DNA from: Nitrospinaceae bacterium
Lineage (GTDB): Bacteria > Nitrospinota > Nitrospinia > Nitrospinales > VA-1
Direction: 5' to 3'
NCBI GenBank assembly: GCA_029261675.1
Contig: JAJDBA010000321.1
Location: 1 to 10,043 of the forward strand
Length of the DNA: 10,043 bases
The notes below the pieces were generated by a model that did not search any database, was not told the DNA's origin, and saw nothing but the letters and a program-made list of their open reading frames with translations. How positions within the stretch are numbered: position 1 is the first letter of the stretch; the number at the start of each line of letters is the position of its first letter. A program made the translations under genes and the position numbers. Below are positions 1 to 7,168 of the stretch, piece by piece.

Positions 1-1710
1 TTTTCAATACTTATATTTGTGGGCTCTCATGCTTATATCGCCCCTTATTACAATCATTTTCTTTTTCAAAATACAAACAGTATGGTTTTAGGTCTTTTCC
101 TCGGAGCGGTATTGCATGTGAGATTCTTCTCTAAAACTGGATTAAAAACCTACATCTCAGCCGCTTCAATGTGCTGGTTTACACACAACAACCATTTTGT
201 TCCCATTTTACTACCGCTGTTGACGCTTGCATCACTGCATCGGTTTTATCCCACACCCGTCACCTCTGAAAACCAAATGGATAAACCTGAAAAAAAAGGG
301 GTCCAGAAATTATTCTTTATCGCGGGATGGGGAGGATTAGTCATCTTTGGGCTCATGGCACATGGAGTAGCTCTTATACCTTCTATCGCACATTTAAAAG
401 CAATGCTTGCTATAGGAACTGGAATGCATCCACAATACTCGGGTGAAATATTAGCTATTTTTTCTGAACAATGGTGGGCGCAGACATTCGGGCTTTCATC
501 TCTCTATGACCTCCCCCCTTTTTTACGACCTAACAAGGGAACCAAACTGATTGAAACAATCTTCCCCTTTGGAATAACAGCTGCTTTTATTGTGTTAGCC
601 ACAGGGCTGGCAATGGTAGTTTTATCCAGATTTAAACCTCATACTTTTCCGGCAGTAGAATCCGTTAAAAAGTCATGGCATTTAATTGGTCTTTATTCTG
701 CCCTGATTACAACGGTGATTTTATATGCTCCGATAGGCCAAGGAGGCAACTATCTCCAGATGAAAAGTGCTCATTACCTTCTCCCCTGTGTCTATTTTAT
801 AATGTTGTTACCACTGGTTATTCTCTTCAGATCAAGTAAAAACCTCTGGTTATTTTTTCGCAACGTGAAAAAATCAAGCTGGGAATTTATTTTTGCCTCA
901 AGCTATATGACCAGCCTCATCTGTTTCGCAGTAACTCTCATGGTACCCCGTTCGGTGAGTTTAGAGCTATTTGGAAATCAGAATGATAGTGCTGTTATCA
1001 TGCATCCTTCTTATTTTTCAGAAGTAAAGAGAATAAAATCCGAAGACGACAAAGCGTTTGTACTTTTGGAACCCAGAAAACCCTCAGACACCTATTTTGG
1101 CAATCAGCCCTTCTCAGGCAATCGGGTCGTTCTAACCCGATATTCCTCGTTACAGAAATATGATGAAGTCAAAAAGGTTTCTGTCAATGCATTTCCCTCT
1201 GATTTCATTGAACCAGAAGACTTACCACACCTTTGGAGCCTGACCAGTAACGATAAAAAAACTTGGAAAGCGGAAAGACTGGTTTTCAAAAAATCTCCCA
1301 ACGTGTATTTCACAGGAAATGCTTATATTAAAAATTATGGCCCCAAGCATCGAATGAATAAGTTAAGCCCATTCTTCGATCCCGCTGACCAAGGGATGTT
1401 CTCCTATCTACGCAGTGGTACAGCGTTGGTTTATTTTCCTCCCGGAGGCCCTTACCATTTAGAAGTGAAAGTGATACATAGAGATGAAACCAATAAAGAG
1501 AAATCTGACCGCATGGCTGAGGATATTGCAAAAATGGCCAAAGCTGGAAAGTTTAAATCTTTAACTTCCATGAAACAAGATGAAAGTATCGTCACCATGA
1601 AGTTCCTGTTTGAAAAAAGTGACTCACCCAGGCTCTCTCTGGTATGCAGATACGATGATGAACTTTTGTTCAACGCTCAGTTGAATGGAAAAGATATCGT
1701 TGCAAAATAG
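1..1710 (+). CDS. Multi-pass membrane protein with soluble C-terminal domain, 5'-truncated (possible GT-C-type glycosyltransferase)
   Basis: The reading frame is open from base 1, with no stop before the GTG at base 19, so the gene very probably begins outside the window; 569 codons are visible. Counting from base 1, hydrophobic segments suitable for membrane spanning lie near residues 27-43, 51-79, 103-127, 187-207, 226-244, 256-277 and 296-316. About 250 mostly hydrophilic residues follow. The loop and helix around residues 256-262 read AHYLLP, which resembles the RYLLP-type segment seen near late helices of many GT-C membrane glycosyltransferases; this is a weak resemblance. The likely location is the inner membrane, with the C-terminal domain on one side, possibly the periplasm. 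It converges on the minus-strand radical SAM gene across 107 bp. The function is unproven. Alternatives are an O-antigen ligase/polymerase-like protein or another uncharacterised polytopic protein. The catalytic N-terminal part, which could decide this, is not in the window. Confidence 0.8.
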   Translation, partial: FSILIFVGSHAYIAPYYNHFLFQNTNSMVLGLFLGAVLHVRFFSKTGLKTYISAASMCWFTHNNHFVPILLPLLTLASLHRFYPTPVTSENQMDKPEKKGVQKLFFIAGWGGLVIFGLMAHGVALIPSIAHLKAMLAIGTGMHPQYSGEILAIFSEQWWAQTFGLSSLYDLPPFLRPNKGTKLIETIFPFGITAAFIVLATGLAMVVLSRFKPHTFPAVESVKKSWHLIGLYSALITTVILYAPIGQGGNYLQMKSAHYLLPCVYFIMLLPLVILFRSSKNLWLFFRNVKKSSWEFIFASSYMTSLICFAVTLMVPRSVSLELFGNQNDSAVIMHPSYFSEVKRIKSEDDKAFVLLEPRKPSDTYFGNQPFSGNRVVLTRYSSLQKYDEVKKVSVNAFPSDFIEPEDLPHLWSLTSNDKKTWKAERLVFKKSPNVYFTGNAYIKNYGPKHRMNKLSPFFDPADQGMFSYLRSGTALVYFPPGGPYHLEVKVIHRDETNKEKSDRMAEDIAKMAKAGKFKSLTSMKQDESIVTMKFLFEKSDSPRLSLVCRYDDELLFNAQLNGKDIVAK

Positions 1711-1817
1711 CTGTATTTTTAGAGGTTTTGCAAGGGGAAAGATGTTAGCCCGCCAAAGTACTACCTAAACTACTAAACCCTTTTATTACGGCAGGAGATT
1801 ATTTCTTGTTTTATAAT

Positions 1818-3386
1818 TTAGGACGAAACGTAATCCGGCTGCTCGACTTTTTTTTGTATGACATCAAGGCCAATATTGCGGCGATGTTTCTTCTTGTTTT
1901 CGTCAAGCAAATAGGAGAGGTGAACCTTAAGAGCACTTATCAAAGATCCTATACCTTTAGGACGAGCTCCCGGAAATATTCGCGTACCCAGCAAATAGGC
2001 TGTAAATAGCCCTCCAGTCAGTTTATAGAAAGGAATCAGCCAGAACTGCCGGGCAAAAAATGGCAACGATTTAAATAGAAACTCGGGGAGTAGGCAAAAG
2101 AAAGGTGCAAGATAATATAAATTGAGTTGAATTTTTTTCTCTTCAGCTGTGTAGCCTGTCAAAACAGATTCCCCTGTAAGAGATGTCAGGTTGTAATCAT
2201 AGTCTTTATCAAGAAGCCCCAATTCAATGGAATGGTCTGTCAGATCTGTTCCAGGAAAAGGCGCAAAAATGGTAAAAGCTGGATAGGCAATTTTCAGTTT
2301 TCTAACAAAGGTCACAGACTCAAAGTCATCTTTAAGGGTTGTACCGGGAATACCTAAAATGGTTGTTCCCCATATATTAATGCCATTATCTCGCGAACCG
2401 TGAAATGCACTCAATAACATTTCATCTGTCATGTTTCTTTTTAGCACTTTATTGCGAACATGGGCACTACCCGCTTCCACCGACATGCATACAGAAACAC
2501 AATTTGCTTTTTTTAGCTTTCGAGCGACATCCTCTGTTAAAGCATCTGCTCGAATCAGACAATAAAATGGGATGCCTACCTCTTTGGGGTATCTATCCGT
2601 AAATTCATCTATCCAATCTAGCTGTTCACGGTCAGGTGTCACAAACACATCATCTGCAAACCGGATAAAGCGAACCTCTGGATAGTTCTCTACCAAACTT
2701 TTCACTTCGGCTATTACATCGCTGACCGTTCGACGGCGTAACAACTTCACCCCCGGCCCCTTGAACATGGTATTAAATGCATGATTAAAACAATACGTAC
2801 ACTTATACGGACATCCTTTCATCGTCAATAAAGATCGGATGCCATGTTTTTTCATTTCTGGTGCCGCTTCATAAAAAATATCTCGATCGGCCCATGGGAT
2901 AATATTCATGTCCTCAATTACTTCTTTTGGCCCCATTGGAGCATTTGGAGTCGCCACATTGGGTATGCCTTCCATACTGTCCCCTGCTTGAATAGCTTCT
3001 AGCATTCCAATAATGGCTCGCTCACCATCACCTGCACAGGTAGCATCTAAATTTAACTTATGAATCACATCAGGAAAGTAGGTGGGATGCGGTCCGCCCA
3101 TGATACGCTTAACAGAGTGACCAGTATCTTTCGACCAAGCCATAATAATATCATTGGCATGTGCGAAAGAATTTTCGTCAGAGGTCATAGTGCTATAAGC
3201 AACCACATCTGGCCGGAATTCATCAAGAATTTCAACAAGGTTTTCACGTGCAACTATTGCCAGCCGAGTGGGATAACCGGCTTTTTTGCAAACAGCACTT
3301 AAAATCATTATTCCAAGAGGTTCCGAGAAATAGACATCCGCAACAACAAATAAAACCTTTAGCTTTGATTCCATTTTGGTTTCCAT
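1818..3386 (-). CDS. Radical SAM enzyme with N-terminal cobalamin-binding-like domain
   Basis: A 522-residue protein of the class B (B12-type) radical SAM architecture. Residues 9-150 look like a Rossmann-type cobalamin-binding domain, with a GGPHPTYFP segment near 97-105 and an AGDGE segment near 118-122, both usual in this family. The radical SAM core carries the CxxxCxxC cluster motif at C192, C196 and C199 (GCPYKCTYC), which holds the 4Fe-4S centre that cleaves S-adenosylmethionine. VEAGS at 303-307 and the following GIPGTT at 345-350 match later core segments. No DxHxxG motif is visible in the B12 domain, which is common in class B members. Residues about 422-470 are strikingly hydrophobic and aromatic. 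Family members do C-methylations and ring or chain rearrangements; the substrate here is unknown. Two starts compete: the ATG at 3386 has no clear Shine-Dalgarno site, while the ATG at 3374, four codons in, has GGA 7 nt upstream. Confidence 0.93.
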   Translation of the reverse strand: METKMESKLKVLFVVADVYFSEPLGIMILSAVCKKAGYPTRLAIVARENLVEILDEFRPDVVAYSTMTSDENSFAHANDIIMAWSKDTGHSVKRIMGGPHPTYFPDVIHKLNLDATCAGDGERAIIGMLEAIQAGDSMEGIPNVATPNAPMGPKEVIEDMNIIPWADRDIFYEAAPEMKKHGIRSLLTMKGCPYKCTYCFNHAFNTMFKGPGVKLLRRRTVSDVIAEVKSLVENYPEVRFIRFADDVFVTPDREQLDWIDEFTDRYPKEVGIPFYCLIRADALTEDVARKLKKANCVSVCMSVEAGSAHVRNKVLKRNMTDEMLLSAFHGSRDNGINIWGTTILGIPGTTLKDDFESVTFVRKLKIAYPAFTIFAPFPGTDLTDHSIELGLLDKDYDYNLTSLTGESVLTGYTAEEKKIQLNLYYLAPFFCLLPEFLFKSLPFFARQFWLIPFYKLTGGLFTAYLLGTRIFPGARPKGIGSLISALKVHLSYLLDENKKKHRRNIGLDVIQKKVEQPDYVSS

Positions 3387-3499
3387 AAAGTTTTAAATTA
3401 GGAGCTTTAATTACTCCATGGTATTTATTGTTACTTTATCGGTACGAAAGTGGGTTTACCTTAATATTCTTGAGAAAATACTAATTCTTGGTAGAGCCT

Positions 3500-3528
3500 A
3501 TAATCTAGCCAAAGCAAATTTTTGTCAA
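3500..3528 (-). promoter_or_regulatory. Sigma-70-type promoter for the minus-strand radical SAM gene
   Basis: Read on the minus strand, a perfect TTGACA (3528-3523) is followed after 17 bp by GATTAT (3505-3500), which keeps the A at position 2 and T at position 6 of the -10 box. Transcription would begin near 3493, giving a leader of roughly 107-119 nt before the start codon. It lies in the gap after the Nudix gene, so the radical SAM gene can be expressed independently of it. Confidence 0.55.
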
Positions 3529-3543
3529 TTTTTGAGCTGAAAA

Positions 3544-4107
3544 TTAGAAACTGATGGTTGATGCACAAAGTTTGTAATAAATAATCAGGGTTCCAGGATC
3601 CTGAATTTCTGAATTCTCAGCCATTTCTGCTATTTCTGAAGAGGAAAAAAATCGTAGTTCTTGATGCCCCAATTCCTCGGCATTATAGGGTGTTTCCTGT
3701 ACGCAGTTTAACGCTACGAATAAGTGAACCCGTGCTGCCATTGTACCAGCCTCTGGCGCAATCGTCCCCATCGAATGTACATTTTCCTCTTTGCAGCCTA
3801 AACCGGTTTCCTCTTTTAACTCGCGTCTCGACGCAGTCAGCAAGCTTTCACCTTCGTCAATGAAACCGCGCGGAACCTCCCAAACAAAATCTGCAATTGC
3901 GTGACGATAAACTTTTATCAAACCCAATTTACCTTCAAAAATAGGCAATATTGAGACCCCAGTAACCAAATCTTTAGTTTTTACTTTAGGAGCCACCACC
4001 AAATAATCGGGTACTGACTGCCCATCTTTCCATTCAATATAATCAGAAAACACCTCATTTTTACTATTTTCGAAAATAAGAATGCGTTTATGTAAAGTGA
4101 TATCCAT
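3544..4107 (-). CDS. Nudix hydrolase, ADP-ribose pyrophosphatase-like
   Basis: The protein has 187 residues from the ATG at 4107. The frame also has an upstream TTG at 4122 (192 residues), but that start has no recognisable ribosome site; the ATG has only a weak GAG 10 nt upstream. Numbered from the TTG, the Nudix box GX5EX7REUXEEXGU is complete at residues 86-108: G86, E92, R100, E101, E104, E105 and G107, with L102 and L108 hydrophobic. These residues bind the metals and catalyse hydrolysis of nucleoside diphosphates linked to another group. The approach ADFVWEVPRG before the box and the APEAG after it resemble the ADP-ribose/nucleotide-sugar pyrophosphatase branch. Probably a cytoplasmic housecleaning or nucleotide-sugar-turnover enzyme; the substrate cannot be read from sequence. 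It is transcribed toward the radical SAM gene at 157 bp distance and divergently from the long plus-strand operon. Confidence 0.92.
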   Translation of the reverse strand: MDITLHKRILIFENSKNEVFSDYIEWKDGQSVPDYLVVAPKVKTKDLVTGVSILPIFEGKLGLIKVYRHAIADFVWEVPRGFIDEGESLLTASRRELKEETGLGCKEENVHSMGTIAPEAGTMAARVHLFVALNCVQETPYNAEELGHQELRFFSSSEIAEMAENSEIQDPGTLIIYYKLCASTISF

Positions 4108-4244
4108 AGTTTTTTTACTCAAACCAATCTTATCAGTAGGAATTAATTCAAACTTTTCAATATATTAAAGCATTCTGCATTTATGGTATCTCAATTTCTG
4201 AAAAAAGCAAAATAGCTTCACTAAAAAAAATCCTATCTATCTGC

Positions 4245-4278
4245 TGAAACCAGGTGAAATTTAACTAACCTGGGTTCA
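4245..4278. repeat. Imperfect inverted repeat, 11-bp arms, 12-bp spacer
   Basis: The left arm TGAAACCAGGT (4245-4255) and the right arm ACCTGGGTTCA (4268-4278) are complementary at 10 of 11 positions; the only mismatch is A4249 against G4274. It sits in the divergent gap, about 130 bp upstream of the plus-strand -35 box and about 138 bp from the Nudix ATG. No T-run follows directly on either strand, so a terminator is unlikely. A protein-binding site is possible but unproven. Confidence 0.5.
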
Positions 4279-4407
4279 AATTAACACTACTGGAAACTAT
4301 CCTAAACCTTTTCCAACCATATTGAACTTCAACTTAGTCACTGGAAGTGATTTTATTGATAAAGGTTTTTTCTGATTAGTACGATAAGTCAAATGAGTTA
4401 AAAAACA

Positions 4408-4436
4408 TTGAACTTAAGGGGTTGAAGGACTATAAT
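4408..4436 (+). promoter_or_regulatory. Strong sigma-70-type promoter of the radical SAM / E1 / SDR / kinase operon
   Basis: TTGAAC (4408-4413, five of six consensus bases), exactly 17 bp, then a perfect TATAAT (4431-4436). The predicted start near 4443 leaves a leader of about 115 nt before the ATG at 4557. This is the best promoter in the window and the only good one I see ahead of the five plus-strand genes, so it probably drives them all. Confidence 0.75.
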
Positions 4437-4442
4437 ATAAAC

Positions 4443-4497
4443 GCCTAATTAGTTGATTTTATTGAAGTTTTTCATTCTCTGATATTGAAACTTAGGC
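4443..4497 (+). promoter_or_regulatory. Possible leader-RNA fold at the 5' end of the operon transcript
   Basis: GCCTAA (4443-4448), at the predicted transcript start, is the exact reverse complement of TTAGGC (4492-4497). Within it AAGTTT (4465-4470) complements AAACTT (4488-4493). The two right arms overlap by two bases, so the pairings compete or share the stem partly. No known riboswitch class is recognised, and the pairing may be chance in AT-rich DNA. Confidence 0.25.
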
Positions 4498-4556
4498 TAA
4501 CGAATACTTCCTAATTAAGTTCTTTATAAAATAATCACAACTTTTATTAGAAGATC

Positions 4557-6068
4557 ATGGCAAAAAAATTGGATGTTCTTTTAGTTACTCCTCCTAGTAG
4601 GGATAAGGTTTTTCAGGGTTTAGGTGAAAATCTTACCGGAATCGAACCTCCTGTTTGGTCTACTTTGCTGGCGACATTTCTTCAAAAAAAAGATATTTCC
4701 GTTGAGATTCTTGACGCCGAAGCAGAATCGATTGGATTTGATGCCACGGCTGATAAAATCGCAGAAATAAATGCCGTTTTGACGGTTTTTGTTATTTATG
4801 GTCACCAACCTTCTGCCTCTACTCAATGTATGCCTGCTGGTAGAGAAGTTTGCCAACGGGTCAACGACAGAGCACCGCAATTAAATACACTGGTCATGGG
4901 AACTCATGCTTCAGCTCTTCCAGAGAGAACTTTGAAGGAAGAGCCTTATAAGTTCGTCTGCGCAGGAGAAGGACCAGAAACCGTCTTAAAATTAGTTAAA
5001 ACTATTAAAACCGGTAGCAATCAATTAAACAAAGTACCAGGGTTATGGTATTGGAGTGAAGGATCTGTATGCTCAAATCCCAACGCTGATAACCTGGAAC
5101 ATCTTGACCGAGACATTCCTGGACAAGCCTGGGACTTGCTGGATATGAGTCGCTACCGAGCTCATAACTGGCATTGCTTCGACCACATTGACCACAGACA
5201 ACCTTATGCATCCCTGCAAACGAGCTTGGGATGCCCGTATAAATGTTCCTTTTGTTGTATCAACGCTCCTTTTGGTGGGGCAAGTATTCGTTATTGGTCT
5301 CCCAAATTAATCGTTGATCAGATTGATCTATTGGTAAACAAATATTCTGTAAAGAACATAAAAATTCCTGATGAAATGTTTGTTCTCAACGAGCAACATG
5401 TATTGGGCATTTGCGATCTAATTATTGAAAGAGGCTATGATTTAAATATCTGGGCCTACGCACGGGTTGATACAGTAAAAGACCGTTATCTCGAAAAATT
5501 AAAAAGAGCGGGTTTCAACTGGCTAGCATTAGGAGTTGAATCGGGTAGTAAATATGTCAGGGATGGGGTGGAAAAGGGACGATTTAACGATTTAGATATT
5601 GTCAAAACCACGAATAAAATTAAGGAACATGGCATCTATATTATTGCTAATTATATTTTTGGTCTTCCTGATGATACAACATCAAGTATGCAAGAGACTT
5701 TAGACTTGTCTCTGGAAATAAATGCAGAATGGGCGAACTTCTATTGTGCTATGGCTTATCCCGGTTCGCCACTTTATGAGAATGCCAAAAAATTGAATAT
5801 GCCACTTCCCGATAATCCCGGTGGACCTGGATGGATAGGTTATTCCCAGCATGGCTATGATGCTCTTCCTCTAAAAACAGATACGTTAAGCGGGCAGGAA
5901 GTTCTCGATTTTCGTGACAGCGCATTTGAAAAGTACTTTAGCGACTCTTCCTTTTTAAGCATGACAAAAGAAAAATTTGGTCAGCCCGTAGTCGATCATA
6001 TAAACGATATGATAAGCGTGAAACTTAAAAGAAGACATCGAGATACTGTAAGCACTGTCTCAACCTGA
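4557..6068 (+). CDS. Radical SAM enzyme with N-terminal cobalamin-binding-like domain, first gene of operon
   Basis: A 503-residue protein with the same broad plan as the minus-strand radical SAM gene. Residues 5-150 form a B12-binding-like Rossmann domain (VLLVTPP at 7-13, MGTHASALP at 114-122, CAGEGPE at 135-141). The radical SAM core follows, with CxxxCxxC at C226, C230 and C233 (LGCPYKCSFC) plus an extra adjacent C234. ALGVESGS at 324-331 and FGLPDD at 368-373 are standard later core segments, and AYPGSPLY at 400-407 closes the barrel region. Such enzymes generate a 5'-deoxyadenosyl radical and often methylate unactivated carbons through methylcobalamin; the substrate is unknown. The ATG is preceded by a weak AGAAG ribosome site. 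A strong promoter lies about 115 nt upstream. The E1 alpha gene follows after 45 nt, which suggests a role in the same pathway. The last 15 or so residues are basic, then Ser/Thr-rich. Confidence 0.93.
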   Translation: MAKKLDVLLVTPPSRDKVFQGLGENLTGIEPPVWSTLLATFLQKKDISVEILDAEAESIGFDATADKIAEINAVLTVFVIYGHQPSASTQCMPAGREVCQRVNDRAPQLNTLVMGTHASALPERTLKEEPYKFVCAGEGPETVLKLVKTIKTGSNQLNKVPGLWYWSEGSVCSNPNADNLEHLDRDIPGQAWDLLDMSRYRAHNWHCFDHIDHRQPYASLQTSLGCPYKCSFCCINAPFGGASIRYWSPKLIVDQIDLLVNKYSVKNIKIPDEMFVLNEQHVLGICDLIIERGYDLNIWAYARVDTVKDRYLEKLKRAGFNWLALGVESGSKYVRDGVEKGRFNDLDIVKTTNKIKEHGIYIIANYIFGLPDDTTSSMQETLDLSLEINAEWANFYCAMAYPGSPLYENAKKLNMPLPDNPGGPGWIGYSQHGYDALPLKTDTLSGQEVLDFRDSAFEKYFSDSSFLSMTKEKFGQPVVDHINDMISVKLKRRHRDTVSTVST

Positions 6069-6099
6069 CTTATGAGTTCAACAAACTTAAAAGTTTATT

Positions 6100-6104
6100 A
6101 AGGA
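6100..6104 (+). promoter_or_regulatory. Shine-Dalgarno site supporting a TTG start
   Basis: AAGGA ends 9 nt before the TTG at 6114, a usable spacing. The next in-frame Met is residue 33, inside the conserved start of the E1 alpha fold (YRDMLRIRRIEE), so initiation there would remove family sequence. The ribosome site therefore favours the TTG start. Confidence 0.65.
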
Positions 6105-6113
6105 TTGTAAAAA

Positions 6114-7145
6114 TTGGCAATTAAAAATAAATATAAAGGAAATGGTTTTCAATCCCATGAAAACCAAAATTCTAGCCTCAGCAAAGAAATATTAGTTGGC
6201 CTGTACCGCGACATGCTTCGAATTAGAAGGATTGAAGAAGCCATCGAAAGTCGTTACCACGAAGACGAAATGAAATCGCCTATCCATCTTGTAATGGGGC
6301 ATGAGGCTATTTCTGTTGGTAGCTGTTCAACTCTAAAAATAGATGACCTGATTTATTGTGGTCATAGAACACATGGCCACTATTTAGCAAAAGGCGGAAG
6401 CTTAAAGGGGATGCTATCAGAATTGTATTGCAGAGCGAATGGCTGCTCAGGTTCTCGCGGTGGTTCCATGCATTTATTGGATAAAAGTGTTGGAATGGCA
6501 GGTTCATCTGCCATTGTTGCCGGTGCCATTCCTATTGCTACTGGAGCTGCGTTAAGTTTCCAATTGAAACAGCAAGATCGAGTCAGCGTAGCTTATTTAG
6601 GTGATGCCGCAACCGAAGAAGGCGCCTGCTGGGAAGCAGTCAACTTTGCCGCATTAAAAAAACTTCCTGTCATTTTCTTTTGCGAAAATAACTTTTTTTC
6701 GGTGTGTTCTCCTTTGGAAGTACGGCAACCACCCAATGTTGAAATTTACAGGAAAGCAGAAGGATTTGGCCTTCCGGCTGTGCAAATTGATGGAACAAAT
6801 ATTTTAGATGTTTATGATAGTACTCAAGAAGCTGTTGCCAGAGCCCGAAAAGGTGACGGACCGACATTTATAGAAGCCTTGACTTACCGTTGGCGTGGAC
6901 ATGGCGGTGCAGGTGATGATAGCGCCTCTGGTTATCGCGATCCGGAAGAAGTACAACATTGGGAACAATACTGTCCCGTAGATGGTTTTTATGACTACTT
7001 AATTAAAATGAACCTATATAGCAAAGCTGAAAAAGATTTGGCTGAGAAAGAAATCAAAGAAGAAATAGAAGAAGCATTTGATTTTGCTATTTCCAGTCCG
7101 AATCCTCAAGAAATAGATCTTTATACACACGTTTATAGTCAATAA
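6114..7145 (+). CDS. Thiamine-diphosphate-dependent 2-oxoacid dehydrogenase E1, alpha subunit
   Basis: The 343-residue protein is near the usual 320-360 of PdhA/AcoA-type alpha subunits. Motifs in order: YRDMLRIRRIEE (31-42); HRTHGHYLAKG (84-94); SRGGSMHL (114-121); the TPP/magnesium motif from GDA (163-165) to ENN (191-193), about 30 residues long as expected; and RWRGHGG with H263, matching the active-site His of E1 alpha subunits. The enzyme would pair with the next gene in a heterotetramer, decarboxylate a 2-oxoacid on TPP and hand on the two-carbon (or longer) unit. The start is TTG, supported by AAGGA 9 nt upstream. No E2 or E3 gene is visible, and the neighbours are radical SAM, SDR and sugar-kinase genes. 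A standard pyruvate or acetoin dehydrogenase complex is therefore doubtful; carboligation onto a sugar or aldehyde is a reasonable inference. The beta subunit follows after 23 nt. Confidence 0.92.
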   Translation: MAIKNKYKGNGFQSHENQNSSLSKEILVGLYRDMLRIRRIEEAIESRYHEDEMKSPIHLVMGHEAISVGSCSTLKIDDLIYCGHRTHGHYLAKGGSLKGMLSELYCRANGCSGSRGGSMHLLDKSVGMAGSSAIVAGAIPIATGAALSFQLKQQDRVSVAYLGDAATEEGACWEAVNFAALKKLPVIFFCENNFFSVCSPLEVRQPPNVEIYRKAEGFGLPAVQIDGTNILDVYDSTQEAVARARKGDGPTFIEALTYRWRGHGGAGDDSASGYRDPEEVQHWEQYCPVDGFYDYLIKMNLYSKAEKDLAEKEIKEEIEEAFDFAISSPNPQEIDLYTHVYSQ

Positions 7146-7168
7146 ATTTTAACTAGCAGGTAACTATT

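Larger units (their letters stand above)
4108..4556. other. AT-rich divergent control region
   Basis: About 450 bp separate the Nudix ATG from the plus-strand radical SAM ATG, with no credible protein gene. It holds a strong plus-strand promoter (4408-4436), the operon leader, an imperfect 11-bp inverted repeat (4245-4278) and repeated ATATTGAA octamers at 4319-4326 (+), 4482-4489 (+) and 4156-4163 (-). For the Nudix gene I found only weak minus-strand promoter matches, for example TTGAGA (4194-4189) with TTTAAT (4169-4164) at a long 19-bp spacing. Its promoter is therefore unresolved. Confidence 0.6.

Noticed and set aside
1761..1777. Near-tandem CTACCTAAA / CTACTAAA repeat in the convergent gap
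   Set aside because: Two short imperfect copies only; too little to call a repeat element.
1732..1782. AAGGG / CCCTT complement between the two convergent genes, as a shared terminator
   Set aside because: Only five pairs across a loop of about 40 nt; not a stable terminator hairpin on either strand.
1806..3302. Plus-strand open frames of 65-80 codons inside the minus-strand radical SAM gene
   Set aside because: They lie opposite a gene with an intact B12-type radical SAM architecture and resemble no family.
4149..4194. Minus-strand promoter for the Nudix gene (TTGAGA with TTTAAT)
   Set aside because: The 19-bp spacing and partial boxes make it no better than chance in this AT-rich stretch; mentioned only as unresolved.
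4336..4352. Small hairpin AGTCACT-GGA-AGTGATT followed by TTATT, as a terminator
   Set aside because: The stem is short and A/T-rich with a wobble pair, and no plus-strand gene ends upstream of it.
6072..6101. Nine-residue mini-ORF between the radical SAM gene and E1 alpha, ending over the AAGGA site
   Set aside because: It has no ribosome site of its own, is very short, and its composition looks like chance in AT-rich spacer.
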